A stretch of DNA of 64,000 bases from Microvelia longipes (Eukaryota; Arthropoda; Insecta; Hemiptera; Veliidae): positions 17,971,095-18,035,094 of the forward strand of contig JACMZG010001908.1 of assembly GCA_018340805.1 (NCBI GenBank). Direction: 5' to 3'. Positions 45,205 through 57,189 of this stretch are shown here, piece after piece (the stretch's first letter is position 1; each line of letters opens with the position of its first letter). A program made the position numbers and the translations under genes. The notes beneath the pieces are model-generated. The model was not told the origin of the DNA, searched no databases, and was given only the letters and a program-made list of their open reading frames with translations.

Positions 45205-46570
45205 CTCTGCCACTTTTCTTTCCAAAATTTGAAGGAAATCGTGTTAATATGGCAAATTAACTGGATTTGATTCAATTATTAGTGGGGACAACAAAAAATT
45301 AAATTAATTTAAAATTTCAAGAAGTTACGTATAAGTCTAAATATTGTTTACACGTTATAAATAAAATATTTATAACATTATTTTATGCTCACTTATTCTA
45401 TTAATTAATATTATTATATTTTTTGTCTATGTAAAAACACTATGATGTAAAGTATGACATATATATCTTATACCTTCTAATACATTTCACATAATGTATT
45501 ATGTTCAATTCTATAAGTTAATTTATATTATTTTTATTAAACTTAATTACAAACGTAATAATTATATATTAATTAGGAGTTTTTTCAATAAGAAAACTTA
45601 AATTATGATTCGATTATGCATTCAATTGCACGTGAGATATTAATGATTGACATACATACGTCAAATTTGAATTTAATGAAAAAGAACGTTTCTGAAGAAG
45701 ACACTTCTTGTATTTTTGATTTCAATGACACCCAGACTACAAATTATAAGTAAATTTTAAATATTATTTTTAATTCAAGCAATTAAATAAAATTTGTATC
45801 GAGAAATAACGTCAATAATAAGATTATATATTTTTAAAGAAACTTAAAACAAAAAACCTTTTTATAATTTCTTTACAAACAAATGAATCGAAAACACAAA
45901 CATCCATCAGAGTCGAAGTTATAAGACGCCATATATAACGAATTAAATGTAAAATGTTACGTTAACATACTAATAAATTAAATTTGTTTAACATTTAGTC
46001 AATTTTAAATTTGTCATTTTTCGTCCACATTAATACATCCAAATGATTTTTTATACGTTATTAAATAACATTTAAACTATGGAATACTCATAAGTAGTTC
46101 AATAAATACTAATTTCTAACAAATGTAATTGGTTTATTTTTATTTTAAGATGTTTTTTAATTTTTCGACTTAAATTATGAAAGCGTAACTTACATTTTAA
46201 AATAAAAAGTATAAAAAATAAATTTGGTAAGGACCTGAGTTTTTTGTATATTTGAATAAATACTAATTAATACAGTTATTGGTTGATCAAAGGTTAAGTT
46301 TAGACATTTTGTAACTTTTTTAAAACATTTGTAAAATTTTATCACTAGTATAAGGTTATCACTATCTCTTTCTTTCTCTATATTTATTTTTATATCAAGT
46401 CTTACCTTTATAGGCTTAGGACTAATACCAAAATAGCAGGCACATCTTCATACTTTTCATAATTCTAAACATCAGTTTTCATTAAAATAATAGTTAACAA
46501 ACAATAAAAATAATAATTAAAAACTTCTAACATTAATGATAATAATAATAAATGTAATAATAATATTCGT
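45205..46570. other. no gene recognised
   Basis: AT-rich flank upstream of cuticular copy 3. No exon or repeat family could be supported. Confidence 0.5.
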
Positions 46571-46659
46571 CTAAAAAGTTTTATCACCTGACCTAGTGAC
46601 CGGTGTCATGTACGGTATGTATATACCGGTCTTATGGTTTTCCTTTTTTTACTTTTCCT

Positions 46660-47440
46660 TATTTATAGGGTATATATAGAGGATATATAGAGGAAAAGCA
46701 TTGTTTTTTAAAAAAAACCGAAACCGGGATGTCATCGGAATTATCCGTTTCAGGTGCTCTAAAGGCCTCCTGAGTGGTTTTCACAAAGTTGTTTTTTTGT
46801 ATATGTCAGTGTGTTATCATCGTAGCTCCTAGTGTATTTATGCTACAGAGTTGAAACTTTGTGCAAAAATTAGTCTATAGGGTAGTTGTGCAATTCGGAA
46901 AATATTTTTTATGACGTCATTAACCCGCAATAATGACTGCAAAAATTTTAAAAATTTATACATGGAAAAATGATGCGATTGAATTTAAATTTGGCATCTA
47001 TATAGCCATATATAAGATTAACATATGTGCCAAGTTAAATTTCATTCTATAGTTTTTTAAAAAATTGTAAAATCGGAAAACAATTTAATTGAGTTGAAAT
47101 TTGGTACAAGTTTATACCATTACTTTATAAATAAGTGCACTGAGTTTCGTTTTAATACAACAAGTATATCCATGATTTTTGATGGATCATAAAAGTTTAG
47201 CAGCATTGAGCGTGGACAGTGCTGTGTGGGTGACCGCTGAGAATGAAACGGATGATTTTACTATTTGAAGAGCGAAGCGAGTCCGAGGACATGGTTCAGT
47301 ATAAATTTGGCGAATTGTGTATTCTGAGGACGAGTGAAGCGAGCCCGAAGCAGGGAGGATGAGCGTAGCGAATCCGATGTGATGAGGAAAAGTATCGACG
47401 TACCCCGGACCCGATTTTTTGTTGTTTGTTAATTGTGTGA
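46660..47440 (-). repeat. repeat S, copy 5, most complete
   Basis: It contains in order, read on the + strand, 'aaaaccgaaaccgggatgtc', 'gttgaaactttgtgca', 'tgacgtcattaacccgcaat', 'gagttgaaatttggtac', the 5S-like block (about 47196-47246), two gacgagtgaagcgag-type words, and 'gtaccccggacccgatt'. It is about 0.78 kb, non-coding, and free of the insertions seen in copies 1 and 3. Confidence 0.85.
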
Positions 47441-47573
47441 AAAAGTAATATCGTGATTAAAAGTCAGTAGGGATATTCATACCCAATAGCAAGTATCGAC
47501 GGTACCTGATTCTTTATGTTCATTATAGACACAGTTAATATCCTCATCTAGGAAAATTATTTCAGCACATAAC

Positions 47574-47765
47574 TATAGTATGACACACGTTTAATATAAG
47601 TTGACAGCGTAGGAAAATAGTGTTGTTCATTGGTTCTTTTTGAACCAATGAGATTAGCCTGATATGAACTTGTGGGCGTGGTTTAACACCCAGGACTAAC
47701 CTAATTGGATCCCCTGTATTATTTTCCCAAGCTGTTTACTGATTTTAACCGTGTGTCATACCATA
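47574..47765. mobile_element. MITE with TATAGTATGACAC termini, copy 2
   Basis: Starts tatagtatgacacacgttta and ends gtgtgtcatacca. Homologous to 8240-8415 throughout. Non-coding. Confidence 0.8.
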
Positions 47766-47774
47766 GACCTTTAG

Positions 47775-47980
47775 ATTAAATTTGTACCAAGATGTAACAG
47801 TAACATAAACACACTAAGATTGTAACAGAGACACACATATTGACATTCAACATGGTAAAAACCATTTGGAAAGTTTTAAATACATCTTAATAGGATGTTT
47901 CTGGTGAAATCTCGGATCCGAAATTTTGGTCCGAACACAATATTTTATTACGGTATAGATAAAGAAAAGTAAGAAACTGT
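47775..47980 (+). repeat. truncated, diverged end of repeat S
   Basis: 'aaaccatttggaaagtttta', 'gaaattttggtccgaacaca' and 'tacggtataga-aaagaaaag' follow the order of the repeat S end at 21050-21180. Confidence 0.5.
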
Positions 47981-48711
47981 TAGTTATCTGCAATTAATCA
48001 ATTAACTATCAATAAATTATTTTTAAGAAATAATAAACTAACAAATTTTATAATAAAAGCAGTAATTCCCCCTGCAAAAAAATGTAGCATAAGAATATAC
48101 GTTATTTTTAGACCAACTGTAAAGTACAGTAATAGTTTTTATTGGAGCGAAGTAATCGAAAGATAAAGAATTAGAGTAGAGGGGGAGGTGACCGCGTCTC
48201 CCAGGATGTACCAGGCCTCAACTTCGACATAAAAACTGTTGTTTACTTTAGTATCAACATTTTTAGCCTGTTACAACGCAATAAAAAACATAGTGCGACA
48301 GTGAAATCATACTTTCATTGTAAAATAGTTGTAATTTTTTATTGAAACTTCGCTAAAATGTTATTCTAGTAATTACTGTTTTCAGTTCAAATCTTTTTAA
48401 AAAGGAAATGTAATTTAATTTTTTTTTAATATTTTGTTACTGCACAATTCATTTTTAACTTTCAATTATTATTTTTATTACAAATTTTATTTCTTATATT
48501 ATTTATTTATTTGTTAGCTATTTTTATGAGTTTAATTATTTTGATTATTGAATCTTTTAATATAATGTCAAATAGCATCAAACTTGCATGAATTAAGTAA
48601 GAAAGATAGGAATTACTTTAGCAAATATGCATATAAAGATAAAAATAACACATAAAAAATGTTTACATTTTTCAAACGAATTGTTGGAAAGAAACATTTC
48701 AAATATTACAG
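47981..48711. other. no gene recognised
   Basis: AT-rich sequence. A possible 27-bp microexon follows at 48712-48738 (see findings). Confidence 0.4.
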
Positions 48712-49099
48712 AAGAAGATGTTATTAAATTATTGAGAGGTAAAGTTCTAAAATATTATTAACTATATAACTAGGTAAATTTCTGCTAAATATAGCTTAAC
48801 TAGTTACTAGGCACTTTATGGACAAAGCTACGGTAGATGGAATTAAAATTAAATGGTGTTTTATTAGACATTATAAAGGTTATACATGATTGTCTATTAT
48901 TGTTAATTATTACGCAGGGGGAACTTCCTTGCTATGTTCCCTGACAACTGGGCAGGCACGTAGCCTAGAGGTGCTTTGCCCTATGAAAAAAATGTCGTCC
49001 CATCTATCGCGGAAGTCCCTTAAAAAGCATGAAACGTCCGTCAAACAAACTTTTATTAATAGTTATATCCTAAAAGTCCCTTCGATTTTAGAAGCATTT

Positions 49100-49325
49100 A
49101 AATGAATCCAACAATACCCTGAAAACTTTAAATCTCTAAGTGACGTACATATGTTTAATACTAGACTACAACGTTATCTCTACCTGTCTTTAACCCGAAC
49201 ATCCTTATTTCAAATAGCTCCTTTCAATTTGGCAGTTACGTTCTTTAATAAACTTCCTGCTGCCATAAAAGAAGCTAAATCTTGTAGATCATTTGATATA
49301 AGCGTAAAATAGTATCTAGAAACGA
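49100..49325 (+). pseudogene. CR1-like LINE ORF2 C-terminal fragment
   Basis: The frame reads MFNTRLQRYLYLSLTRTSLF and then AVTFFNKLPAAIKEAKSC, the conserved C-terminal block of CR1/Jockey-like ORF2. A stop follows near 49309. The catalytic part is absent. Confidence 0.65.
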
Positions 49326-49369
49326 AAGGTCATAACTCTACGTCTGAATTTATTAATGACATCTGTCAT

Positions 49370-49860
49370 TAATGACATCATAGATTCAGTAGTACATGAG
49401 CAAACGACAGTTGACAGTAGAAATATCTACACTTGGTTATATGACTGCAAGAAAGGCTATGATTCCTTTCCTAGCTTTTGGGTTATTGAAGCAATGAAAA
49501 TTTACTAAAGTCCATCCATTAATCATTAATTTTATGGAAAGTATCATGAAAAAATGGCAAAACAATTTTAATACACCAGGCTCTACAACTGGTGTACAAC
49601 ATTATACGAATTCTAAGAGGAATTTTTCAGAGAGATTTACTAAGCCCATTGTGGTTTTGTTTAGTTCTCAATCCACTGTCTCAAATGTCATACTCGTCAA
49701 CCAACGGCTACAAAATCAAACAAGACAAAACAGTCCTTGGAATAAAAATATTGTTTAGTTAGTTGGTTATTTGATAATATAAAGATGAAATACATATCTG
49801 TCCACGACCTCCTCATTTACTTGGTAGGGTCAACCTACTAAGAACTACCAAGAACTAAGT
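49370..49860 (+). pseudogene. decayed LINE reverse transcriptase fragment of a different clade
   Basis: Frames with stops read IYTWLYDCKKGYDSF, FWVIEAMKIY and VHPLIINFMESIMKKWQNN. This resembles the RT region around motif A of R2/R4/NeSL-type elements. The palm aspartate context (DCKKGYDS) is visible but later motifs are frame-shifted. The assignment is by resemblance only. Confidence 0.45.
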
Positions 49861-50506
49861 AGTCAGATGATACATTTTAAATTCAGTGATTATTGTTTTT
49901 GTTCATATATCTAATGCATCCAGTTAGTTCAGTGTGGGAACATTTAATTACTCCAATGAGAATGTCAGAGAAGTGATTGCATATGCATTAATTAATGGGG
50001 ATTTCAAATGTATTAATAATTACTATTAATAAAGCTCTGCTTAAATCATAACACTCTTCGCGACATTTAAAAAGCTGCAATTCTTTACACCTGTTATACC
50101 GTTAGAAAACTTTAAAAATCAATAATTACGTTTAAATTAGTGTTATTTTTGGTCCTTTGCAACCGCCTAATGCTATCAAAAAACTGGCAAAAGCAAAGAA
50201 CAAATTGATATGCGTGTGTAGTAGGTTCTCAATAAAAACGGCAAAATGGTACTTTCCCAATTCTTATTTCATCAAAGTCGAAGGAAACAAGTCTGCTCTT
50301 TGACTCTAATTTCAATCCTAAATACATCATCATAAACTGTGCTACTCTTCTGAAGCACCGTGTTAGACTCAGTACACAAAAGCTGAATAAGTACTTTAAT
50401 TCTCGTAGCTTAAGAGAAAACAGAAGAACGTGATTATCAGTAAACTGTATATGTGTGTTTATACTAATAATTCATTATCAGTAAATACTTATTATTTTGT
50501 TCCCAG
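49861..50506. other. intron sequence before the transmembrane exon
   Basis: No gene or repeat was recognised. The polypyrimidine tract and acceptor are at about 50490-50506. Confidence 0.4.
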
Positions 50507-50644
50507 ATTGCTTAGATGAAGACAAGAAATTTAGAATAAAGAAATTGTATATACTAACTGGATGTGGCATTGTCTTTCTGGTTGGTCTGATTGCCGCTCT
50601 AGTTGTGTACTTATCTCCAAAATCTGACCAGTACATATCTGATA
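50507..50644 (+). CDS. PGRP-LC: PGRP-LC-like receptor, transmembrane exon
   Basis: This 138-bp exon lies between a clear acceptor (TTTTGTTCCCAG, ending at 50506) and donor (GATA/GTAAGT at 50645). It encodes acidic residues, then a basic stretch KKFRIKK, then about 23 hydrophobic residues (LYILTGCGIVFLVGLIAALV), then a polar segment. Positive charges before the helix predict a cytoplasmic N-terminus, that is type II topology as in PGRP-LC. Both boundaries are phase 1. Joining to 16796 reads RNKE-D-CLDEDKK without a stop. The extracellular part would be encoded further right. The splice signals make the exon convincing. Its assignment to the 16.4-kb exon rests on strand, phase and topology. Confidence 0.6.
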
Positions 50645-50719
50645 GTAAGTACCATGTTAATCTTATTCAAAACAGGTAATGGCAAAGTAATAGAAGAAGT
50701 AATTGAAGTAATGAATTTG

Positions 50720-50815
50720 ATAGGTTTCGCACTAATGATGGTCCCTATTTAGGTTAAAAGCGCTTTATCAATAAAGATTTGTTTTGTGTAGATACTTTTT
50801 TTTATTAATTATCTA
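50720..50815 (+). repeat. decayed half of the hammerhead-like element
   Basis: 'cgcactaatgatggtcc', 'aggttaaaagcgctttatca' and 'atttgttttgtgtaga' align with the right arm of 38695-38930. The core is mutated (CTAATGA, AAAA), so no ribozyme is expected. Confidence 0.7.
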
Positions 50816-50934
50816 AGTTGGGTTTTAGTCAAAACTTTTTATCGTCTTTAAATATAGGCTACAATTTACTTCTGAAAAATAGATTTTACTTTCGATTAAT
50901 AACTTTTACGGAAATTGCCCCCAAAACTTAGTTG

Positions 50935-53105
50935 TAGATAAAGCTGTAAAGATATTGTAAACCCCACTCTCAACCTCTGTTTTCTACAGCGAATACAACA
51001 TAGGTATCATGAATTTGGGATTTATTGATACAGGAATGTTAATAGGCATCAGACAAATTCAAAAGTCCTCAAATACCAATATATTTAGTGGTTAAGAGTG
51101 CTGGTTGGTCAATTTATATAAAAGTAGTGTTCGCTAGCTTAGTTTCTAGCTCTATGTTTAGCATAGGAATGCGAGGGGCGCATTTCATTATTTATTTTAT
51201 TTATTATAAATAATAAAAAAATTTAAAGCATACAAAAACATTATTTTAGAAAAAAATTTTAACATGCTAAATACAAAAACAAAAAACATAGGCGGGTCAA
51301 TCCATATCAAGTGTCCCAAAAAAATAAAAAAAGGTGCTCTAAAAAAATAGATTTTGATAATTATTTTGCTACTGATACCTATATCTATGGTGAGTAAAAA
51401 ATGACCAATATAAATTTTTTATGGTCACCCGTTCTTTTTTATGGTCACTTTTATGGTCCTCCGACCCTAAAATTTAGTGATTTTTGACCTTCAGATAAGC
51501 AGCCGATACTCGGTTCTCGCTTGTACTACAGGAAAAATATGAATGGATATGTTTAAAGCAAGCTTTGAGCTAAATTTGGCCCTTTGACACTTTTACTCTA
51601 TGACCGCTCCTTGGGGGGGCAATGGGGGCTCCAAATTTTAGGGTTTCTTAAAAATATATTAAAATTTTAACATTTTTTTATAATATGAAGAAATCTGAAT
51701 TAAGAGCTCCCAATTTTTTTAAGAGTTACTTACTTTAAGACAAGCAATCAACAAAATTTTCAAAGCATTAATATAATTCGTTTATGAGCTATGATTTTTT
51801 GAAAATCCATATTTTTTAATTTTTGGTCATTTTTGACCTTCAATATTCCCTTGGACATGTATACTTTTAAACAAAAATCATATCACAAAGACCCCTTACC
51901 AGTGTCCACATAAACCACTAAAAACATTCTTGTGTATTTGCCCACAAGCAAAATTATAGCTAAATCATGTATGTGTGATTTTCCAAATATCAAATAATAT
52001 AATTTTTTTTTAAAATGTGAAGAAATTTAAATTAAGTGCTATTAAATTTTTTAGCAGTTGCTTAGATTAAGACAAACATCCAACCAAATTTTTAAAGCTT
52101 TGATGTAATTCGTTTATGAGCTATGATTTTTTGAAAAATATGGATTTTTTTAAATTTTGGTCATTTTTCAAAAAAATTAGCTCATAAACGAATTACATCA
52201 AAGCTTTAAAAATTTGGTTGGATGTTTGTCTTAATCTAAGCAACTGCTAAAAAATTTAATAGCACTTAATTTAAATTTCTTCACATTTTAAAAAAAAATT
52301 ATATTATTTGATATTTGGAAAATCACACATACATGATTTAGCTTAATTTTGCTTGTGGGCAAATACACAAGAATGTTTTTAGTGGTTTATGTGGACACTG
52401 GTAAGGGGTCTTTGTGATATGATTTTTGTTAAAAGTATACATGTCCAAGGGAGATATTGAAGGTCAAAAATGACCAAAAATTAAAAAATATGGATTTTCA
52501 AAAATCATAGCTCATAAACGAATTATATTAATGCTTTGAAAATTTTGTTGATTGCTTGTCTTAAAGTAAGTAACTCCTAAAAAATTGGGAGCTCTTAATT
52601 CAGATTTCTTCATATTATAAAAAAATGTTAAATTTTAATATATTTTTAAGAAACCCTAAAATTTGGAGCCCCCATTGCCCCAAGGAGCGGTCATAGAGTA
52701 AAAGTGTCAAAGGGCCAAATTTAGCTCAAAGCTTGCTTTAAACATATCCATTCATATTTTTCCTGTAGTACAAGCGAGAACCGAGTATCGGCTGCTTATC
52801 TGAAGGTCAAAAATCACTAAATTTTAGGGTCGGAGGACCATAAAAGTGACCATAAAAAAGAACGGGTGACCATAAAAAATTTATATTGGTCATTTTTTAC
52901 TCACCATAGATATAGGTATCATAGCAAAATAATTATCAAAATCTATTTTTTTTGAGCATCCAAGTCTGGGACACTTGATATGGATTGACCCAGGCATAAG
53001 ACGTAACCAAAAAGTCCTCAAACGTCAAAATACATTCAGTAGTTTAGGCTGTAGGTACGCCAACAAAAAGTGCAGGAAGAATAAGAAGTCGAACATACAA
53101 TTTTT
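50935..53105 (+). repeat. repeat T, copy 2, split by a palindrome
   Basis: Repeat T units run from about 50935 to 51190. After an AT-rich insert and the palindrome they resume at 52992 with 'aggcataagacg' and 'tagtttaggctgtaggt' to about 53105. The copy was therefore interrupted by later insertions. Confidence 0.7.
51295..52991. mobile_element. 1.7-kb near-perfect palindrome
   Basis: The left end gggtcaatccatatcaagtg (51295) is mirrored at the right end (cacttgatatggattgaccc, ending 52991). Landmarks through both arms of about 845 bp pair in order with few mismatches; the centre is at about 52145-52150. Each arm also holds two diverged direct copies of an about 180-bp unit ending 'cgtttatgagctatgatttt'. 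No transposase or open frame of note. It lies just downstream of the transmembrane exon. Confidence 0.9.
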
Positions 53106-54049
53106 TAAAATTATTATTACTTTGTCATTGCCTAACCACTGTTTATTCTTTACATAATCAGCATATAATTCTTTGCACTTTATGTATAAACTTTTATATA
53201 CAAGGCGAATTTATATAGAAAATGTTTTACTAATTTAGTGAATAAAACTATAAGCCTTTTTACTGCACTTTACAAAATGTACACTTACATGTAGTGGAAC
53301 TTATGAGGACGCAATAAACACGTGCTAAGCGAACCTAAGCTGTCATTGGGCTGCATTTAGCCTAGTGACTAAGCGGTCACTAGGTGGCTAGGTGGTCTTT
53401 CAAAACTCCTATTTTATGGCCAAGGAAACAATAAAAACAGGAGCAAGCGAAACAAAAGCCTTTGAAATCGGAAACCAGGATTAATAGGAAAGTTTGAATG
53501 TGTGTGTATGAAAAATACTTTTTCGTTTGGCCAACGATATCTCTCGAAGGCTTTCACAAATCAAAACGAAACTGTATACTGTTTTATTCATACTACTGTA
53601 TTTTGATACCAATGATTGATAATATCTGCATTTGCTGCGTCCCACTGGCTTCAAGTAAAACAACCTTTCAACATGAGCGTCCGCCTGCAGGGGGGGGGGG
53701 GGGCTAACGGGACGGTTGAACCCTACTGGAAAAATTAGATAGACTTGCCCTGCAAATTATTAAAAATTTAATTTATATTATCCTGGACATAAAAATAACT
53801 CAATTTAAGATCATAAAAATTATAATAATTATAATAATTTAATAAATTATAATATAATAAATTATATATAAATAATATATAATAAATTATAATAATTAAG
53901 ATCATAATTTTTAAGATCATAAAAATAACTCAATTTGAAAAAATAAATTGAAATATAATTAAACCAGTAAACATTAGAAACTTACGTCAAAAGAATACAT
54001 CAAATTCAGCTAATTACCAACTAGCTCGTTTCGCTGGCTAGAAAGGACT
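53106..54049. other. no gene recognised; 14-bp G run at 53690
   Basis: AT-rich sequence with a G homopolymer at 53690-53703 preceded by 'cgcctgca'. 53810-53950 is AATT-type low complexity. Confidence 0.45.
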
Positions 54050-54600
54050 GAAACATTATAATAATAATTTAACAAGGAAAGCTTGGCTCTAAAAGAAGAA
54101 ATAAAGGCTCGCTTCGCTCGCAATAAGCAAATGAAGCTCGCTTCCCTAGCAATAGGCAAAAGGAAAATATTAGTTGCTAAAATAAAGTTTTAAAAAAAAG
54201 TAAAAAAATAAAGTTGCTAAAATATTAGGTACATTAAAAAGAGCTTGCTTCAATCGCTAGATTGCCATAAATATATATGCAAACACATACAGTTCGCTTG
54301 CAAGATTGCTAAAATATAATTTTAGCAATTATAATCGCTAGATTGCTGTAAATACGCGTTAATAGGCTCGCTTCACTCAAAACAATTACTAAAATATAAT
54401 TTTAGGTACACTAAAGAGGATCACTTCGCTCGCTAGATTGCTATGAATGTCGAAAAAAGAGTTGTTAAAATTGTACGTAAATTGGCGAGTAAAAATTGTT
54501 AAAATATTTTTTGGATACATTAAAAAGAGCTCGCTACATTACTAAAATATAGGCGTAAATGTCAAAAAAAGAGGCTCATTATTGATTATTAATAGCCTAT
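54050..54600 (+). repeat. diverged tandem units with GCTCGCTTCGCTCG words
   Basis: Roughly five loose copies of a unit of about 110 bp containing 'ggctcgcttcgctcgc', 'tagattgct-taaat' and 'taaaatattaggtacattaaaa'. The GC-rich word also marks repeat S. Confidence 0.6.
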
Positions 54601-55076
54601 TATCGATTACTAAACATGGCAGCTTGGACCCCTCTTGGAATAAATCCTGCGGACGCCTATGCTTTCAAATCAAATAAAATTCTAAAATATCAAGTCACAA
54701 AAAAGCATGAAAATATAGAATAAAATATTTATTAATAAAAAATACGTATAAATTTATGAAACGAACCATTACTACACTACAAAATAAATTGAAACAATAT
54801 TTATTTTTATATATTTATTTGTTTAAGAATAAAGATACAAACACAAGGTCAGTGTATGGTAGATAATTATTTCGCAACACTCTTCTCAGTTTACAGAATA
54901 TGTATTTACTCTTGTACAAAGTTAAACAATCTTACAAGCAGGAAAACTAGATGTACTTACACAGACACACAACAATTAAAATACAACATTTTATAGCAAT
55001 TTTATTTATGATAACCTGCCAATCATGGAATAAACATTCTCTACTAAAAAGCTTTCAAATTTTAGGAGCACATAAT

Positions 55077-55078
55077 AT

Positions 55079-55149
<71 letters not shown>

Positions 55150-55150
55150 A

Positions 55151-55240
<90 letters not shown>

Positions 55241-55246
55241 ATATAT
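55077..55246. repeat. (TA)n microsatellite, about 170 bp
   Basis: TA repeats broken by TTATA. The open frame across it is an artefact. Confidence 0.95.
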
Positions 55247-55344
55247 CAATTTGTAAAGCCGTTTACGCTCTTTCTGCATTTCCCCTTCAGTTCAGTTAGT
55301 AACGTCTTCAGTCATGACAGTCCTGACTTTCAGGACAGGCGACG

Positions 55345-56550
55345 CACTTTACAGTGCATGAGATTCTGTGGACATTTACACACTACAAAACATATAACGT
55401 ATTTACAGTGTGTATTCAGTTCCTGCTTATAAATGTATGAAGCGAATGTCTACCATAAGTTATAAAATATCTCATAAATTATAACTTATATATCCCAGTA
55501 TTAATGCCCCACTATTTTGTCTATTCATTAACACAGAGACAAAATATTTATTAAACTTAATAGCTCATTAATTTGCCAAGTGAGAAATCTAAGTTTTTGC
55601 TCCCTCAGGCGTCAAGTTAGTTACTGAGGCCTAAGCCGAAGGAACCATATTATTTAAATCCCGAGGGAATTATTCAGTTAACTCACGAGGCGACGCGACG
55701 GCAAGAGTTAATTACTGCATGGGAGCAGTAATTAATAACAATGACAAAGACAATCTTTTAATCACAAGTTTTAGTGTAACAGCTATTTGCTTAATTACGA
55801 TAAAAAATAGTGGGATCAGCACTTTTTATGTTATTATTGTTATCTAAACAAAGAGTTTCATAATTCAATACCAGATGTTTACACAGGGACTTCTTATATT
55901 GTTATTAATAAACTTTTACGCAAAACTAATACTATTTTAATAATTGTCTTATTAACAACATTTAATTTATGATCCGTAAAAGTTTATTAATAAGAATATT
56001 AGAAGTCCCTGTGTAAACATAGTAATGAATTAGGAAAATCTTTGTTTAGATATCAATAAAAACCTAAAAAGTGCTGTTTTCACTATTTTTCTCGTAATTA
56101 AGAAAATAGCTGTTACACTAAATATTTTCATTAAAAGATTTTCATTGTCATTCATTACTGCTTCCGTGCAGTAATTAACTCCCTCGCCTTCGCATCGTGA
56201 GTTTACTTAATAATTTCCTCGGCAAGCCTCGGGAATAATATGTTTCCTTCAGATTAGGCCTCAGTAACCTACTTGTCTTTTAAGGGAGCAAAAAAATACA
56301 TTTCTCTTTTGGCAAGTTAATGAGCATTAATTTAATAAATATTTTGTCTCTATGTAAATAAATAGACAAAATAGTGGGGCAGTAATACTGGGGAATATAA
56401 ATTATAATTTATGTGATATTTTATAATTTATGGTAGACATCCGCTGTACTTCATGACATTTATAAGCAGAAACTGAATACATACTGTAAATATGTTTTAT
56501 GTTTTGTTGTGTGTACATTTCTACAGACACTTATGCACTACTATTTAGTG
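55345..56550. mobile_element. 1.2-kb diverged palindrome
   Basis: The left arm from 55345 (gcactttacagtgcatgaga) and the right arm ending at about 56550 carry the same landmarks in mirrored order: 'tgtattcagttcctgcttat', 'cccagtattaatgcccc', 'acaaaatatttattaa', 'taattactgca', 'gtttacacagggacttct' and 'taataaacttttac'. They meet near 55945. Arms differ by many substitutions and small indels, so it is older than the one at 51.3 kb. No coding region. Confidence 0.85.
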
Positions 56551-56989
56551 TATTGTACTACCTTCTCACTCTATCCCACAAATAATTTAACTTGTATGTG
56601 TATATACGATATATATACGATCATACTTATGGAGTTTCGCAGAAAAACTTTAAAAAACTTGAAATAAAAACAATAAAATTGTTATCTAACTGTCAATAAA
56701 GCATCATGCAAACAATGATAACAGAACTTCGATAATAGAGATACTCGTATGTGACCTTCGTATGAATTATAAATACAGAAAGTCGGAAAATTTGCAGAAA
56801 ACAATAAGCTTATACAGTTAATAAACTAAAAACAAAGCATGTCATTTCCGAGGTAACATTGTATTAAGCGAATTTTGTAGTAAAATTACGCTTATGAAGT
56901 CGTCGGCATGAAAGCAGTGGAGGGGGATCGATTCTACCTCGGTTTCTGATTCCAAAATTATATTAATGTCCAAGGTTTATACATATACA

Positions 56990-56990
<1 letters not shown>
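56551..56990. other. no gene recognised
   Basis: AT-rich sequence with no supported feature. Confidence 0.45.

Positions 56991-57075
<85 letters not shown>
56990..57075. repeat. (TC)n and (TA)n compound microsatellite
   Basis: About 43 bp of TC repeats followed by about 38 bp of TA repeats, adjacent to repeat T copy 3. Confidence 0.95.
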
Positions 57076-57080
<5 letters not shown>

Positions 57081-57189
57081 GCATTGCAAGAGTTCGTGGA
57101 GATTAATGATAAAAGGTTTTAGCAGTTGTCATAATTGCATCAGTTTTTCTTACCTGCATAGACCCAGGAGTATACAAAAGATTTCTTTT

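Noticed and set aside
54951..55256. 101-codon frame with Tyr-Ile repeats (and a similar one at 19991-20254)
   Set aside because: It is the translation of TA microsatellites.
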